From assembly GCA_903908605.1 (NCBI GenBank), contig CAIVSQ010000362.1:1-34094 (forward strand): DNA of 34,094 nucleotides, written 5' to 3'. This stretch comes from an uncultured Anaerolineae bacterium. GTDB lineage: Bacteria; Chloroflexota; Anaerolineae; Anaerolineales; Villigracilaceae. The position numbers were made by a program, and so were the translations under genes. Below, piece after piece: positions 15,940 through 23,160 of the stretch. The notes below the pieces were generated by a model that did no database searches, was not told the DNA's origin, and saw nothing but the letters and a program-made list of their open reading frames with translations. The first letter of the stretch is position 1. Every line of letters begins with the position of its first letter.

Positions 15940-15945
15940 CCCATT

Positions 15946-16626
15946 ATGGTCCAGATAGAAGCCCCCAACATACAACCAAGAGCCAAGCCATTTGCCGAGG
16001 CAGTGCCTGCCGGCGTGGAGAACATCAAGGCGCGCAAACAGCAAGTGGTGCGAAACGCACTGAGCAGCGCCGCTGAGAAACTATTCCTGGCGCGTGGTTT
16101 TGAGAATGTAACCGTGGAGGAAATCGCGCTGAGCGCAGGCGTTTCACGGCGGACATTTTTTCGTTATTATGAATCGAAGGAAGATGTACTGGTGGAACGT
16201 TTCAGCCAGCTTGGGGAAGACTTGCTGAGCGAACTGGCAACACGACCCGTGGAAGAACCGGCGTTGCTGGCGATTCGCAACGCACTGGTGCCAACCATGG
16301 AAGCCAGCCTGGTAGAGCCGGAAATCATCCGCGATACGGTGCGCCTGCTGCGCGAGACGAACGCATTAAGGCGAGCCTTGCTGGAGCGCCGCAGCCGGCT
16401 GGAGGAGCGAATTGCGCGGTTGATGATTGAACGGATAGGGAGCAGCTCACAGGACAACACACCGATGCTGCTGGCGTTTATCACAAGGGCGCTGATGGAT
16501 ACGGTATTTAACGCCTGGTATGACCATGAAACCGATGACATCGCCGGGTTGGTGGATGAATTAATCGGCCGGCTGTGCGGGGTGGTGATGGCGATGCCAG
16601 CGGAATTTAGAGGGGCGGAGAATTAA
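15946..16626 (+). CDS. TetR/AcrR-family transcriptional regulator
   Basis: The protein has 226 residues. After an unstructured N-terminal extension of about 28 residues comes a TetR HTH domain (about 30-80), with F-E-N-V-T-V-E-E-I-A-L-S-A-G-V-S-R-R-T-F-F-R-Y-Y as two pieces of one helix-turn-helix. The C-terminal half is all-helical; L-A-F-I-T-R-A-L-M-D and F-N-A-W-Y-D look like an MftR-type C-terminal domain. It probably represses the divergent beta-glucosidase and itself through the palindrome at 15902-15916; the inducer could be a glucoside or its product. ATG 15946 has no Shine-Dalgarno and sits at the predicted transcription start. The last four bases overlap the end of the convergent gene. 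Confidence 0.88.
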   Translation: MVQIEAPNIQPRAKPFAEAVPAGVENIKARKQQVVRNALSSAAEKLFLARGFENVTVEEIALSAGVSRRTFFRYYESKEDVLVERFSQLGEDLLSELATRPVEEPALLAIRNALVPTMEASLVEPEIIRDTVRLLRETNALRRALLERRSRLEERIARLMIERIGSSSQDNTPMLLAFITRALMDTVFNAWYDHETDDIAGLVDELIGRLCGVVMAMPAEFRGAEN

Positions 16627-17624
16627 GACCCGGCTGGAATGAGTGCAGCCCCGGCAGGCTGTTCGACCCGCAGGATGACACGCCAGGCCATGAGAGTCAA
16701 CCAGCGAGAGGGTGTTTTCTTTTGGCCGAATTCCCAATCTTTCCAGGCGGTCCAAACTGATTCAATGGTAAAACAGCCGCGCGCATCCATTTGGTTCTTT
16801 ACAATCAGGATCATATCGCGCAGGCGGTCATCGTCGCGAAGCCAGGCAAAACGGGAGAGGACATCCAGCACGTGAAGAAGATCGTACCAAACAAAGGGGA
16901 CTTTTAGTTTTCGGAAATCCGTGCCCATAAAAAACATATACGGGTGACGATCGGCACTGTGCTGCCAGAGATCGAGGAGAGTCTCGGCGCCGGTGTGGCA
17001 AGCCGGGCTGTCATTGAAATCGGGCATGACGGAGAGGGCTTTCAACATCGCCAGGGTGGCAAATGGGCAGGGGTCGCCTTTGCGGCCTGGGCCACGGAAT
17101 TTTCCTAGTTCTTTTGAGACTACACAGGGCCAACCATTTTCACGCAGCAACCCAAGCAGGTGTTGGCAGGCTGCCTGTACGGCAGGATGTTGCTGCAACC
17201 CAAATTTCGCCAGGGCATAGATTGAAAGGGGGGCATCGCAGAGCGCCCAGGCCCATTGATCCTGACCGGAGCCGCCATACTGGGTAGAGATGTTCATGGG
17301 CAGCAGGAAGGGTCCTGCAGGCTCTTGATGAGCCATAACGCGGGCGATGATCGTGTCAACAACAGGGTCAGTGGCAAGCAAGCCAAGATCAGCGAGGAAG
17401 GTCAGCTTGTGAAATGGCTGGCTGGCGCTTTTGTGGCTGGCAATGACGGTACCCGGCCAGCCGGACAAATCGATCAGCAGGTTTTGGACAAGCGTACTGT
17501 TTAACATGGCAGCGCGGGCGGTCTGTACAGCGGGATGACTTTCCGCCTGAGCGAGCAGGTCACGCCGTGTACGGTACTGGATATATGGTTCCCCTTCAAG
17601 CAACCAATCAATAGGAGCATTCAT
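16623..17624 (-). CDS. Hypothetical protein with alpha/alpha-toroid (prenyltransferase/squalene-cyclase-like) fold
   Basis: The 333-residue protein has helix-pair repeats of the type seen in terpenoid cyclases and protein prenyltransferases (for example A-W-A-L-C-D-A-P-L-S-I-Y-A-L-A-K-F-G, and repeated C-x-x-L-L-x-L-L and L-K-A-L-S segments). It begins I-D-W-L-L-E-G-E-P-Y-I-Q-Y-R-T-R-R-D-L-L. I see no D-x-D-D squalene-cyclase motif, so it is probably not a cyclase; such toroid proteins are common hypothetical proteins, possibly carbohydrate- or peptide-binding. AAAGGA lies 8 bases before ATG. It is downstream of the ChrB-like gene (134-base gap) and convergent with tetR, overlapping its end by four bases. 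Function unknown. Confidence 0.65.
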   Translation of the reverse strand: MNAPIDWLLEGEPYIQYRTRRDLLAQAESHPAVQTARAAMLNSTLVQNLLIDLSGWPGTVIASHKSASQPFHKLTFLADLGLLATDPVVDTIIARVMAHQEPAGPFLLPMNISTQYGGSGQDQWAWALCDAPLSIYALAKFGLQQHPAVQAACQHLLGLLRENGWPCVVSKELGKFRGPGRKGDPCPFATLAMLKALSVMPDFNDSPACHTGAETLLDLWQHSADRHPYMFFMGTDFRKLKVPFVWYDLLHVLDVLSRFAWLRDDDRLRDMILIVKNQMDARGCFTIESVWTAWKDWEFGQKKTPSRWLTLMAWRVILRVEQPAGAALIPAGS

Positions 17625-17758
17625 CCTGGAGGTCCTTTCTACGGATAGGGTTTATCTTTACCATGCCATATTAAAGCTTTGTTCCACGATATCGGTATAG
17701 GTAGAGAGTGTGCCTGGCTGAAAAAGCCGGGGACCAACAAACCGTTAAGAAAAGTGTA

Positions 17759-18199
17759 TCACAGCTTGTTTTTAGCGACATCCAGACGGCACCATGCATA
17801 GAGGGCATCATAGACTTGCATCTGGTGCTCCAGGTTCTCCAGATCGGCCGGGTAACGCAGGCTGTAACCGGTGGCAATCGCTTCGAGACCGCGGGCAATG
17901 GGATCCGCATCGATATCTTCGCTGACATCCGCAGCGTGAACGATGCGAGCCAGGCGCAGGAGCCCCGGGTCTTTGAGCTCGTATTTCAGGATGATGGATT
18001 CGAACGAGCAGCGGTTTTCGTGGTGGCCAAGTTCAACACCGGGAGCGTCGAATGGGATTGCCCCGGTCTGGCGAACCAGCTGGTCGAGCTGGCTGGCAGG
18101 GGCAAACATAAATTCGGCTTCGCTATCGATAAAACGGGTGATCAACCAGGGACAGGCAACGCGATCAACGTGCACGTGCGAACGGGTAATCCAAAGCAT
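17759..18199 (-). CDS. ChrB C-terminal-domain protein (chromate resistance-related)
   Basis: The 146-residue protein matches the ChrB C-terminal domain (PF09828) over nearly its whole length. It opens with V-H-V-D-R-V-A-C-P-W-L-I-T-R-F-I-D, continues with G-V-E-L-G-H-H-E-N-R-C-S-F-E and ends with I-A-T-G-Y-S-L-R-Y. ChrB proteins accompany the chromate efflux pump ChrA and have been described as regulators or auxiliary resistance proteins; stand-alone copies are of unknown function. The conserved Asp, Cys and His residues suggest a metal- or anion-binding site. ATG 18199 is chosen because AAGGAG lies 7-8 bases upstream. It is 34 bases after the ABC exporter pair on the same strand and probably cotranscribed. 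No ChrA gene is in the window. Confidence 0.8.
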   Translation of the reverse strand: MLWITRSHVHVDRVACPWLITRFIDSEAEFMFAPASQLDQLVRQTGAIPFDAPGVELGHHENRCSFESIILKYELKDPGLLRLARIVHAADVSEDIDADPIARGLEAIATGYSLRYPADLENLEHQMQVYDALYAWCRLDVAKNKL

Positions 18200-18233
18200 G
18201 GCGGCACTCCTTGTGATAAATAGAAAGAGCTGG

Positions 18234-20024
18234 TTAGCCGAACGGGTCAGCGCGCCAATCCCAGCCGGCGGCTTCGAGTTCGAGCAGGGCGGCAAAACGG
18301 CCGCCCTTGCGGATTAATTCCTCGGGGGTGCCCATTTCGAGAATATGGCCATGATCGAGGACGATCACGCGACCGGCGGCGCGGGCAGTGGACAAACGAT
18401 GGGCAACGGTGAGAATGGCGCGCTGGTGCTGAGCGGATTCACGCTCGAGGGCCTGGCGAAAAACCGCTTCACTGGCGCTATCAATGGCTGAAGTCGCTTC
18501 GTCAAAGAGCAGCACGGACGGGTTCCAAACCAGGGCACGCGCAAGGGATAACAACTGGCGCTGACCAGAGGAAAGCTGCACCCCGGCACCCGAGCCGCTG
18601 CTGATAAGGGTGCTGTAACCCTGGGGCAACGAACGGATGAATGCATCCGCGCCGGCAATGCGGGCTGCGTTTTCGACTGTCTCGAGGGGCACATGCTGGT
18701 CACCAAGGGTCAGGTTTTCGAGGACGGTGCCGCTAAAAAGTTGAACCGCCTGCGGAACCACCCCGATGACCCGGCGCCGGTCGTCTTCGGGCAAGCCACG
18801 CGGGTCAAGCCCTGCGACGCGCAGCTCGCCCTGCCAGGGGCTATACAAGCCACCAAGCAAGTTGACGATGCTGCTCTTGCCAGCCCCAGTACGCCCGACC
18901 AGGGCAACATGTTCGCCAGGCTGGACAGTGAATGAAACCTGGCGCAGAACCGGCTGGTCGGGGAAATAACCGAAGGTCAAGTCATCCACCTGGATGCCGG
19001 TGGGGACAGCCCCAACAGAGACAGGATGGGTACCATAGGTTTCGACAGGAGTATCGAGGACCTGGAAAATTCGTTCGGCACCAGAAAGAGCGCTTTGGAC
19101 GGTCTGCCACTCTTCGCCCAGGGCAGTAATTGGATCGAAGAATCGTTTGAACAGCAGGACAAAGGCGGTGAGCGTGCCAAGGCTAATCTGCCAGCGGGTG
19201 GCGACCGACCAGGCTCCGCTCCAGAGCAGCAGGGCAATGGCGGTGGCCATCAAAACCTGCATAATCGGCTGGTAGAGGGCGGAATAGAGGGCAGCCTGGT
19301 TAAAGGCATCGAGTGTCTGCTTGAGGATACGGCGGAAGCGGGCAGCGAAAGCGGGTTCACGCCCAAAAGCGCGGATGACTTCCAGCCCGCCGAGCGTTTC
19401 CTGCAAATGGGTGTTCATAGCGCCTACCGCCTGGCGATTGTTGCGCTCCGCCTGGCGGATGCGCTGGCGGAAAGAGTTGGTGACGAGAAGCAGAGGCGGT
19501 ACGACCAGGGCGGAGATGAGGGTGAGCAGCGGGCTGAGCAGGAGCATGGCAACCGAGACAGTCAGCAGGCGAACCAGGTCGGCTACCAGACCAGACACAC
19601 CGGAAGAAAACAATGTGTCGAGGGTCTCCACATCGGCAGTACAGCGGCTGATGATATCGCCCAAGGGGGTGCGATCGTGATAGCTCAGGGGCAGGCGCTG
19701 CAAGTGAGCGAACAGGCGCACGCGCAGATCGCGCAATGCCCCCTGGGCAGCCATGGCGGTCAGGTAGTTGGAAAGGAAGCCGAGGCCCTGGACACCCGCC
19801 AGCGAGGCGAGGTAGGCAAAGGCCAGGGGCCAGAGACCAGCCGCTACCCCGGCAGCCAGGTGTCCATCGACAACCTGCTTCATCACCATGGGTGGGACCA
19901 ACTCCAGGGCGGCGCTGAGCAAAATGGTGACCGCAATGACGGCAATGAAGCCGCCGTAGGGGGAGAGAATCTCAAACAACTGCTGGCGGGTGGCTCCGCG
20001 CAGGGTGGCTGGCGTGGTATTCAT
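18234..20024 (-). CDS. ABC exporter half-transporter, subunit with catalytic Walker B
   Basis: A 596-residue half-transporter: a six-helix ABC exporter membrane domain (about 20-320) and an ATPase domain. Walker A is G-R-T-G-A-G-K-S-S, Walker B is V-L-L-F-D-E-A-T-S with the catalytic glutamate, and the signature is L-S-S-G-Q-R-Q rather than L-S-G-G-Q. Its start overlaps the stop of the upstream half-transporter by four bases (ATGA), so the two are made together and should form a heterodimer like TM287/288, BmrC/BmrD or LmrCD. Such pumps export drugs, lipids or peptides; the substrate here is unknown. A small ChrB-type gene follows. Confidence 0.9.
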   Translation of the reverse strand: MNTTPATLRGATRQQLFEILSPYGGFIAVIAVTILLSAALELVPPMVMKQVVDGHLAAGVAAGLWPLAFAYLASLAGVQGLGFLSNYLTAMAAQGALRDLRVRLFAHLQRLPLSYHDRTPLGDIISRCTADVETLDTLFSSGVSGLVADLVRLLTVSVAMLLLSPLLTLISALVVPPLLLVTNSFRQRIRQAERNNRQAVGAMNTHLQETLGGLEVIRAFGREPAFAARFRRILKQTLDAFNQAALYSALYQPIMQVLMATAIALLLWSGAWSVATRWQISLGTLTAFVLLFKRFFDPITALGEEWQTVQSALSGAERIFQVLDTPVETYGTHPVSVGAVPTGIQVDDLTFGYFPDQPVLRQVSFTVQPGEHVALVGRTGAGKSSIVNLLGGLYSPWQGELRVAGLDPRGLPEDDRRRVIGVVPQAVQLFSGTVLENLTLGDQHVPLETVENAARIAGADAFIRSLPQGYSTLISSGSGAGVQLSSGQRQLLSLARALVWNPSVLLFDEATSAIDSASEAVFRQALERESAQHQRAILTVAHRLSTARAAGRVIVLDHGHILEMGTPEELIRKGGRFAALLELEAAGWDWRADPFG

Positions 20025-21871
20025 CGACCACCCCCATTCGGTTGAGCAATCCGGGCCTGGGCATGGTAGATACGGGCGTACAACCCGTTTTGCGCCATCA
20101 AGCCGGCATGGGTGCCGCTGGCTGTAACCCGACCCTGGTCCAGAACAATGATTCGGTCGGCAAGCGGAAAGGCGGCCAGGCGATGAGAGGAGAGCAGGAT
20201 GGTGGCCCGGTGGTGCGGCGCAGCTTCGGGGCCATAGGCCTGGCGCAAGGAGGCGATTAACTGCATTTCGGTATCCAGGTCAACGGCAGAAAAGGGATCA
20301 TCGAGTAGAAGCAGGCCGGGCGAAACGGGGGCGGCCGCCAGGCTGCGTGCAAGGGCAATCCGCTGACGCTGCCCGCCAGAAACGCGCACACCCAATTCGC
20401 CAATTTGGGTGTGCAACCCGGCCGGGAAGGTTTGCAAATCTGTTTCGAGGATGGCTGTTCGGGCGGCGGCGGTCACGCGCTGCTCATCACCGGCATAGTC
20501 CAGCCCGAAGGTGATATTTTCGTGGATACTGCCTGAGAAAAGATAAGGATCCTGGGGCAGGTAACCAACCCGACTGGCACGTTCGTCTGCGGGGTATGTG
20601 GCTGGGGGCTGGCCATCCAACAAGATGGTACCTGCTTCAAACGGGTACAAGCCCAGGATGGCACGCAGTAAGGCACTTTTGCCAGAACCAACCGGGCCGG
20701 TGATGGCAACAAACGAACCAGGTGGAATTTCAAGGGAAACATCGCACAGGGCGGGCAGGGCGGCACCGGGATAGCGAAAGGTGACAGCGCGCAGCTCAAC
20801 CGCAAGGGGACGATGTTGCACCTGGGGCGCCGGGGGTAGAGGTGCATGCAGCCCAACCACCTGCCCGGGCTGGTAGGAAGCAAAGGGCGGCTCAGCATTC
20901 ACAGAAAGAGCAGGGGACAGCAGGGGTTTCAGGCGCTTGTAAGCCACGCCACCGGATTGGATGGAGTTGAACATCTGGGGGATGCGGTAGGCGCGGCCGG
21001 TGAACTGCAAGAAAAGCTGCACATAACCGACAAAGGCTCCAAGGGTCATGGCACCGGCGAGAACTCGCTGGCCACCCAGCCCAATGGTGAGAACCACGCC
21101 AGCCACCATAAGGGTGGAATAAACGGGTTTGAGACCTTCTCGCAAACGAACAACGGACAAGTTGGCATCTGCCAGGCGCTGGGATTGGTCATTGACGCGC
21201 CCGGTGGACACGCCGGTGCGGCCGAAGAGCTTTAAGACGCGGATGCCGGCCAGGCGCTCCTGCAGGGTGGAGGTGAGCGTGGCATTGGCCTCGCGAACAG
21301 CACTGGTGCGAGCGCGTACCCAGCGGCCAACCACCTGGGCCAGCAACATGGCAATGGGCGTGGGCAGCAGCGCCAGGAGGGAGAGCCTGGGATCGTAGAT
21401 AAACATGGTGACAACGAACGAAAGCGAGAAGAGCAGGGTATCCCAGGTTTCGACGCTGAATTCGCGCATGCCAACGCCCAATACTTCGACATCCCCAACG
21501 ATACGGGACATCAGGTCGCCAATGGGGGAGGTGTGCAGACGTTCCATTGGCCAGGCCAGCACGCCGCGCAGGGCGTCGGTGCGCAGGTTGGCGCGGATAC
21601 GGGCATTGGCGGTCATCAGCCACCAGCGTTTGCCCAGGCGGGGGAGCTGGGTGGCCAGGGTGGCAAGCAGATAGGCCAGCGCAGCCCAGGCGACGTCCGT
21701 CAAGGAGGCCTGATGCCGGTCAAATGCCAGGGTGACATCAATGGCACGGCCGAGCATGACAGCTGGCAGGACGATCATGGTATTCATGAGGATGCCGCAG
21801 ATGGAGCCGAGCAACAGCTCACCGGCGACATGGCGAAAGTAAGGACGCAGTTCCCAAAGGTAATTTTTCAA
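20021..21871 (-). CDS. ABC exporter half-transporter, subunit with degenerate ATP site
   Basis: A 616-residue half-transporter with an exporter membrane domain (about 15-310) and an ATPase domain. Walker A is G-P-V-G-S-G-K-S at 392-399, the signature V-S-G-G-Q-R-Q-R is canonical, but Walker B reads L-L-L-L-D-D-P-F-S: Asp525 stands where the catalytic glutamate should be. Combined with the L-S-S-G-Q signature of its partner, this predicts one non-hydrolysing and one hydrolysing ATP site, as known for heterodimeric exporters. The start is TTG at 21871, preceded by GGAG about 6 bases upstream; an ATG in another frame nearby gives no homologous product. It is 120 bases downstream of a methyltransferase gene on the same strand. 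Confidence 0.9.
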   Translation of the reverse strand: MKNYLWELRPYFRHVAGELLLGSICGILMNTMIVLPAVMLGRAIDVTLAFDRHQASLTDVAWAALAYLLATLATQLPRLGKRWWLMTANARIRANLRTDALRGVLAWPMERLHTSPIGDLMSRIVGDVEVLGVGMREFSVETWDTLLFSLSFVVTMFIYDPRLSLLALLPTPIAMLLAQVVGRWVRARTSAVREANATLTSTLQERLAGIRVLKLFGRTGVSTGRVNDQSQRLADANLSVVRLREGLKPVYSTLMVAGVVLTIGLGGQRVLAGAMTLGAFVGYVQLFLQFTGRAYRIPQMFNSIQSGGVAYKRLKPLLSPALSVNAEPPFASYQPGQVVGLHAPLPPAPQVQHRPLAVELRAVTFRYPGAALPALCDVSLEIPPGSFVAITGPVGSGKSALLRAILGLYPFEAGTILLDGQPPATYPADERASRVGYLPQDPYLFSGSIHENITFGLDYAGDEQRVTAAARTAILETDLQTFPAGLHTQIGELGVRVSGGQRQRIALARSLAAAPVSPGLLLLDDPFSAVDLDTEMQLIASLRQAYGPEAAPHHRATILLSSHRLAAFPLADRIIVLDQGRVTASGTHAGLMAQNGLYARIYHAQARIAQPNGGGR

Positions 21872-21991
21872 ACATTCTCCACGGTCAGGCGGGCATGCTG
21901 GGGAAGCCCCACGATAGGGGCCAAATCAGCAAGGCAAGGCAGGCCGAAGCATATTGAGTAACAAAAGCAGCCAGATGGATGGAATGATACT

Positions 21992-22876
21992 TCAGGCCGG
22001 CTTGCGAGCCAGCACACCGATCCATTCGGAGGCAGGGTCATAGGGATTGCCAGCCAGGTCGCCCCGCAGGTCTTCGACAACGAAGCCGGCGACTTGCAAC
22101 TCGGCACCGATGGCAGCAGGGGTGTAGTCCTGAAACCAGTTGCGATAAATGCTGATTTTGCCCTCAGGCTCGACGACAATATACTGGTCGAGATAAATAT
22201 CACCCGGGTAAGAGAAACCCTGTTCCAGTACCAGGTGAGGGCCAGGTTTCCAAAAGCCCTGCCCGGCCGCAACCCAGTGATTTTTTAAGCCATGGCGTTG
22301 GCGGTGGATGGGCGTTGAGACATCGAAGATAAAACAACCACCCGGTTTGAGGGCACGGAAAACATTGGCAAGCAAGCTGGCGCGCTGGGCAGGTGCAAGC
22401 GGGCAAAAATCACCGTAAATGAGCAAGACGGCGGAGTAGGCATCCTGATCTTGCAGCTGAAGATAATCCTGGCAGCGGTACTGGATGGCAAGGTTGGCGC
22501 GGCGAGCTTCTGAAAGCGCATAATCGATTGAGTTCTGCGAGAAATCGACCCCGGTAACCTGGAAGCCAGCCCGCGCCAGGCGAATGGCGTATAACCCGGG
22601 CCCGCAACCCAGATCTAGAATGGGAGCGTTGGGTTGCCAACGGTGTGCAGGGTCCGCCACGATGAGGGAAGATATCCAGGCAGCGGATCGATCGATGATT
22701 TCCGGGCGGCGGCTGGCAGCATCGTGACTGGGATCGAGATGGGCGGCAAGCATCTGGCGGGCAATGTGCGGATCCGTCCAAAAATGAGGTTCGCCCGGGG
22801 TGAATGGAAGCGGTTGTTCCTGCAGCAGGCAGAGCAAGTCTATATCTAGAAGGGCAGGCATGCCAGAAGTGGTCAT
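21992..22876 (-). CDS. Class I SAM-dependent methyltransferase
   Basis: The 294-residue protein has a Rossmann-fold methyltransferase domain. Motif I is I-L-D-L-G-C-G-P-G-L-Y-A-I-R-L-A, followed by V-T-G-V-D-F-S-Q-N-S-I-D-Y-A (motif II), Y-G-D-F-C-P-L near motif IV, and F-R-A-L-K-P-G-G-C-F-I-F-D-V-S. These bind S-adenosylmethionine; the acceptor cannot be read. The N-terminal ~90 residues contain F-W-T-D-P-H-I-A, as in many uncharacterised methyltransferases. ATG 22876 is the most likely start; the frame is open 34 codons further, but that part looks like leader sequence, and ATG 22861 is a second option. It may form an operon with the ABC exporter genes downstream, 120 bases away. Confidence 0.85.
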   Translation of the reverse strand: MTTSGMPALLDIDLLCLLQEQPLPFTPGEPHFWTDPHIARQMLAAHLDPSHDAASRRPEIIDRSAAWISSLIVADPAHRWQPNAPILDLGCGPGLYAIRLARAGFQVTGVDFSQNSIDYALSEARRANLAIQYRCQDYLQLQDQDAYSAVLLIYGDFCPLAPAQRASLLANVFRALKPGGCFIFDVSTPIHRQRHGLKNHWVAAGQGFWKPGPHLVLEQGFSYPGDIYLDQYIVVEPEGKISIYRNWFQDYTPAAIGAELQVAGFVVEDLRGDLAGNPYDPASEWIGVLARKPA

Positions 22877-23034
22877 GGATATTCCCGGAGGGGGAGGGGT
22901 AAGGATTGATTGAACAAGCGTGATGACATTCGCCAGTTTTAGGGCAAAGTGATTACAAATAGAAAGACAGGTTGCCAATGTGATTGTACAACTATTTAAT
23001 GGAAGAGATGGAATGATATGGGATGAAGAGGCGA

Positions 23035-23063
23035 TTTAAAAGAAAGCCTATTTGCTATACAAT
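23035..23063 (+). promoter_or_regulatory. Putative promoter of the dikinase gene
   Basis: TTTAAA at 23035-23040 (4 of 6) and TACAAT at 23058-23063 (5 of 6) are 17 bases apart; an overlapping TGC-TATACA at 23053-23061 would read as an extended -10. The leader would be about 90 bases. Confidence 0.45.
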
Positions 23064-23160
23064 AAAAGAGGGGGCAGTACACTGTGCAGGACAGGTCCCA
23101 ACCGGCGTCGGGCCAACGATCCGGGAGGAAGAGCAAGAATAATGCGAAATGGAGGTTTCC

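Noticed and set aside
17713-17731. Hairpin CCTGGCT/AGCCGGG as terminator of the ChrB-like gene
   Set aside because: One pair is a G-T wobble and no T-run follows on the minus strand.
19026-20045. 339-codon plus-strand open frame opposite the ABC exporter
   Set aside because: Its composition is that of a reverse-complement shadow (Gln/Gly-rich, no fold), and the minus strand has full ABC motifs.
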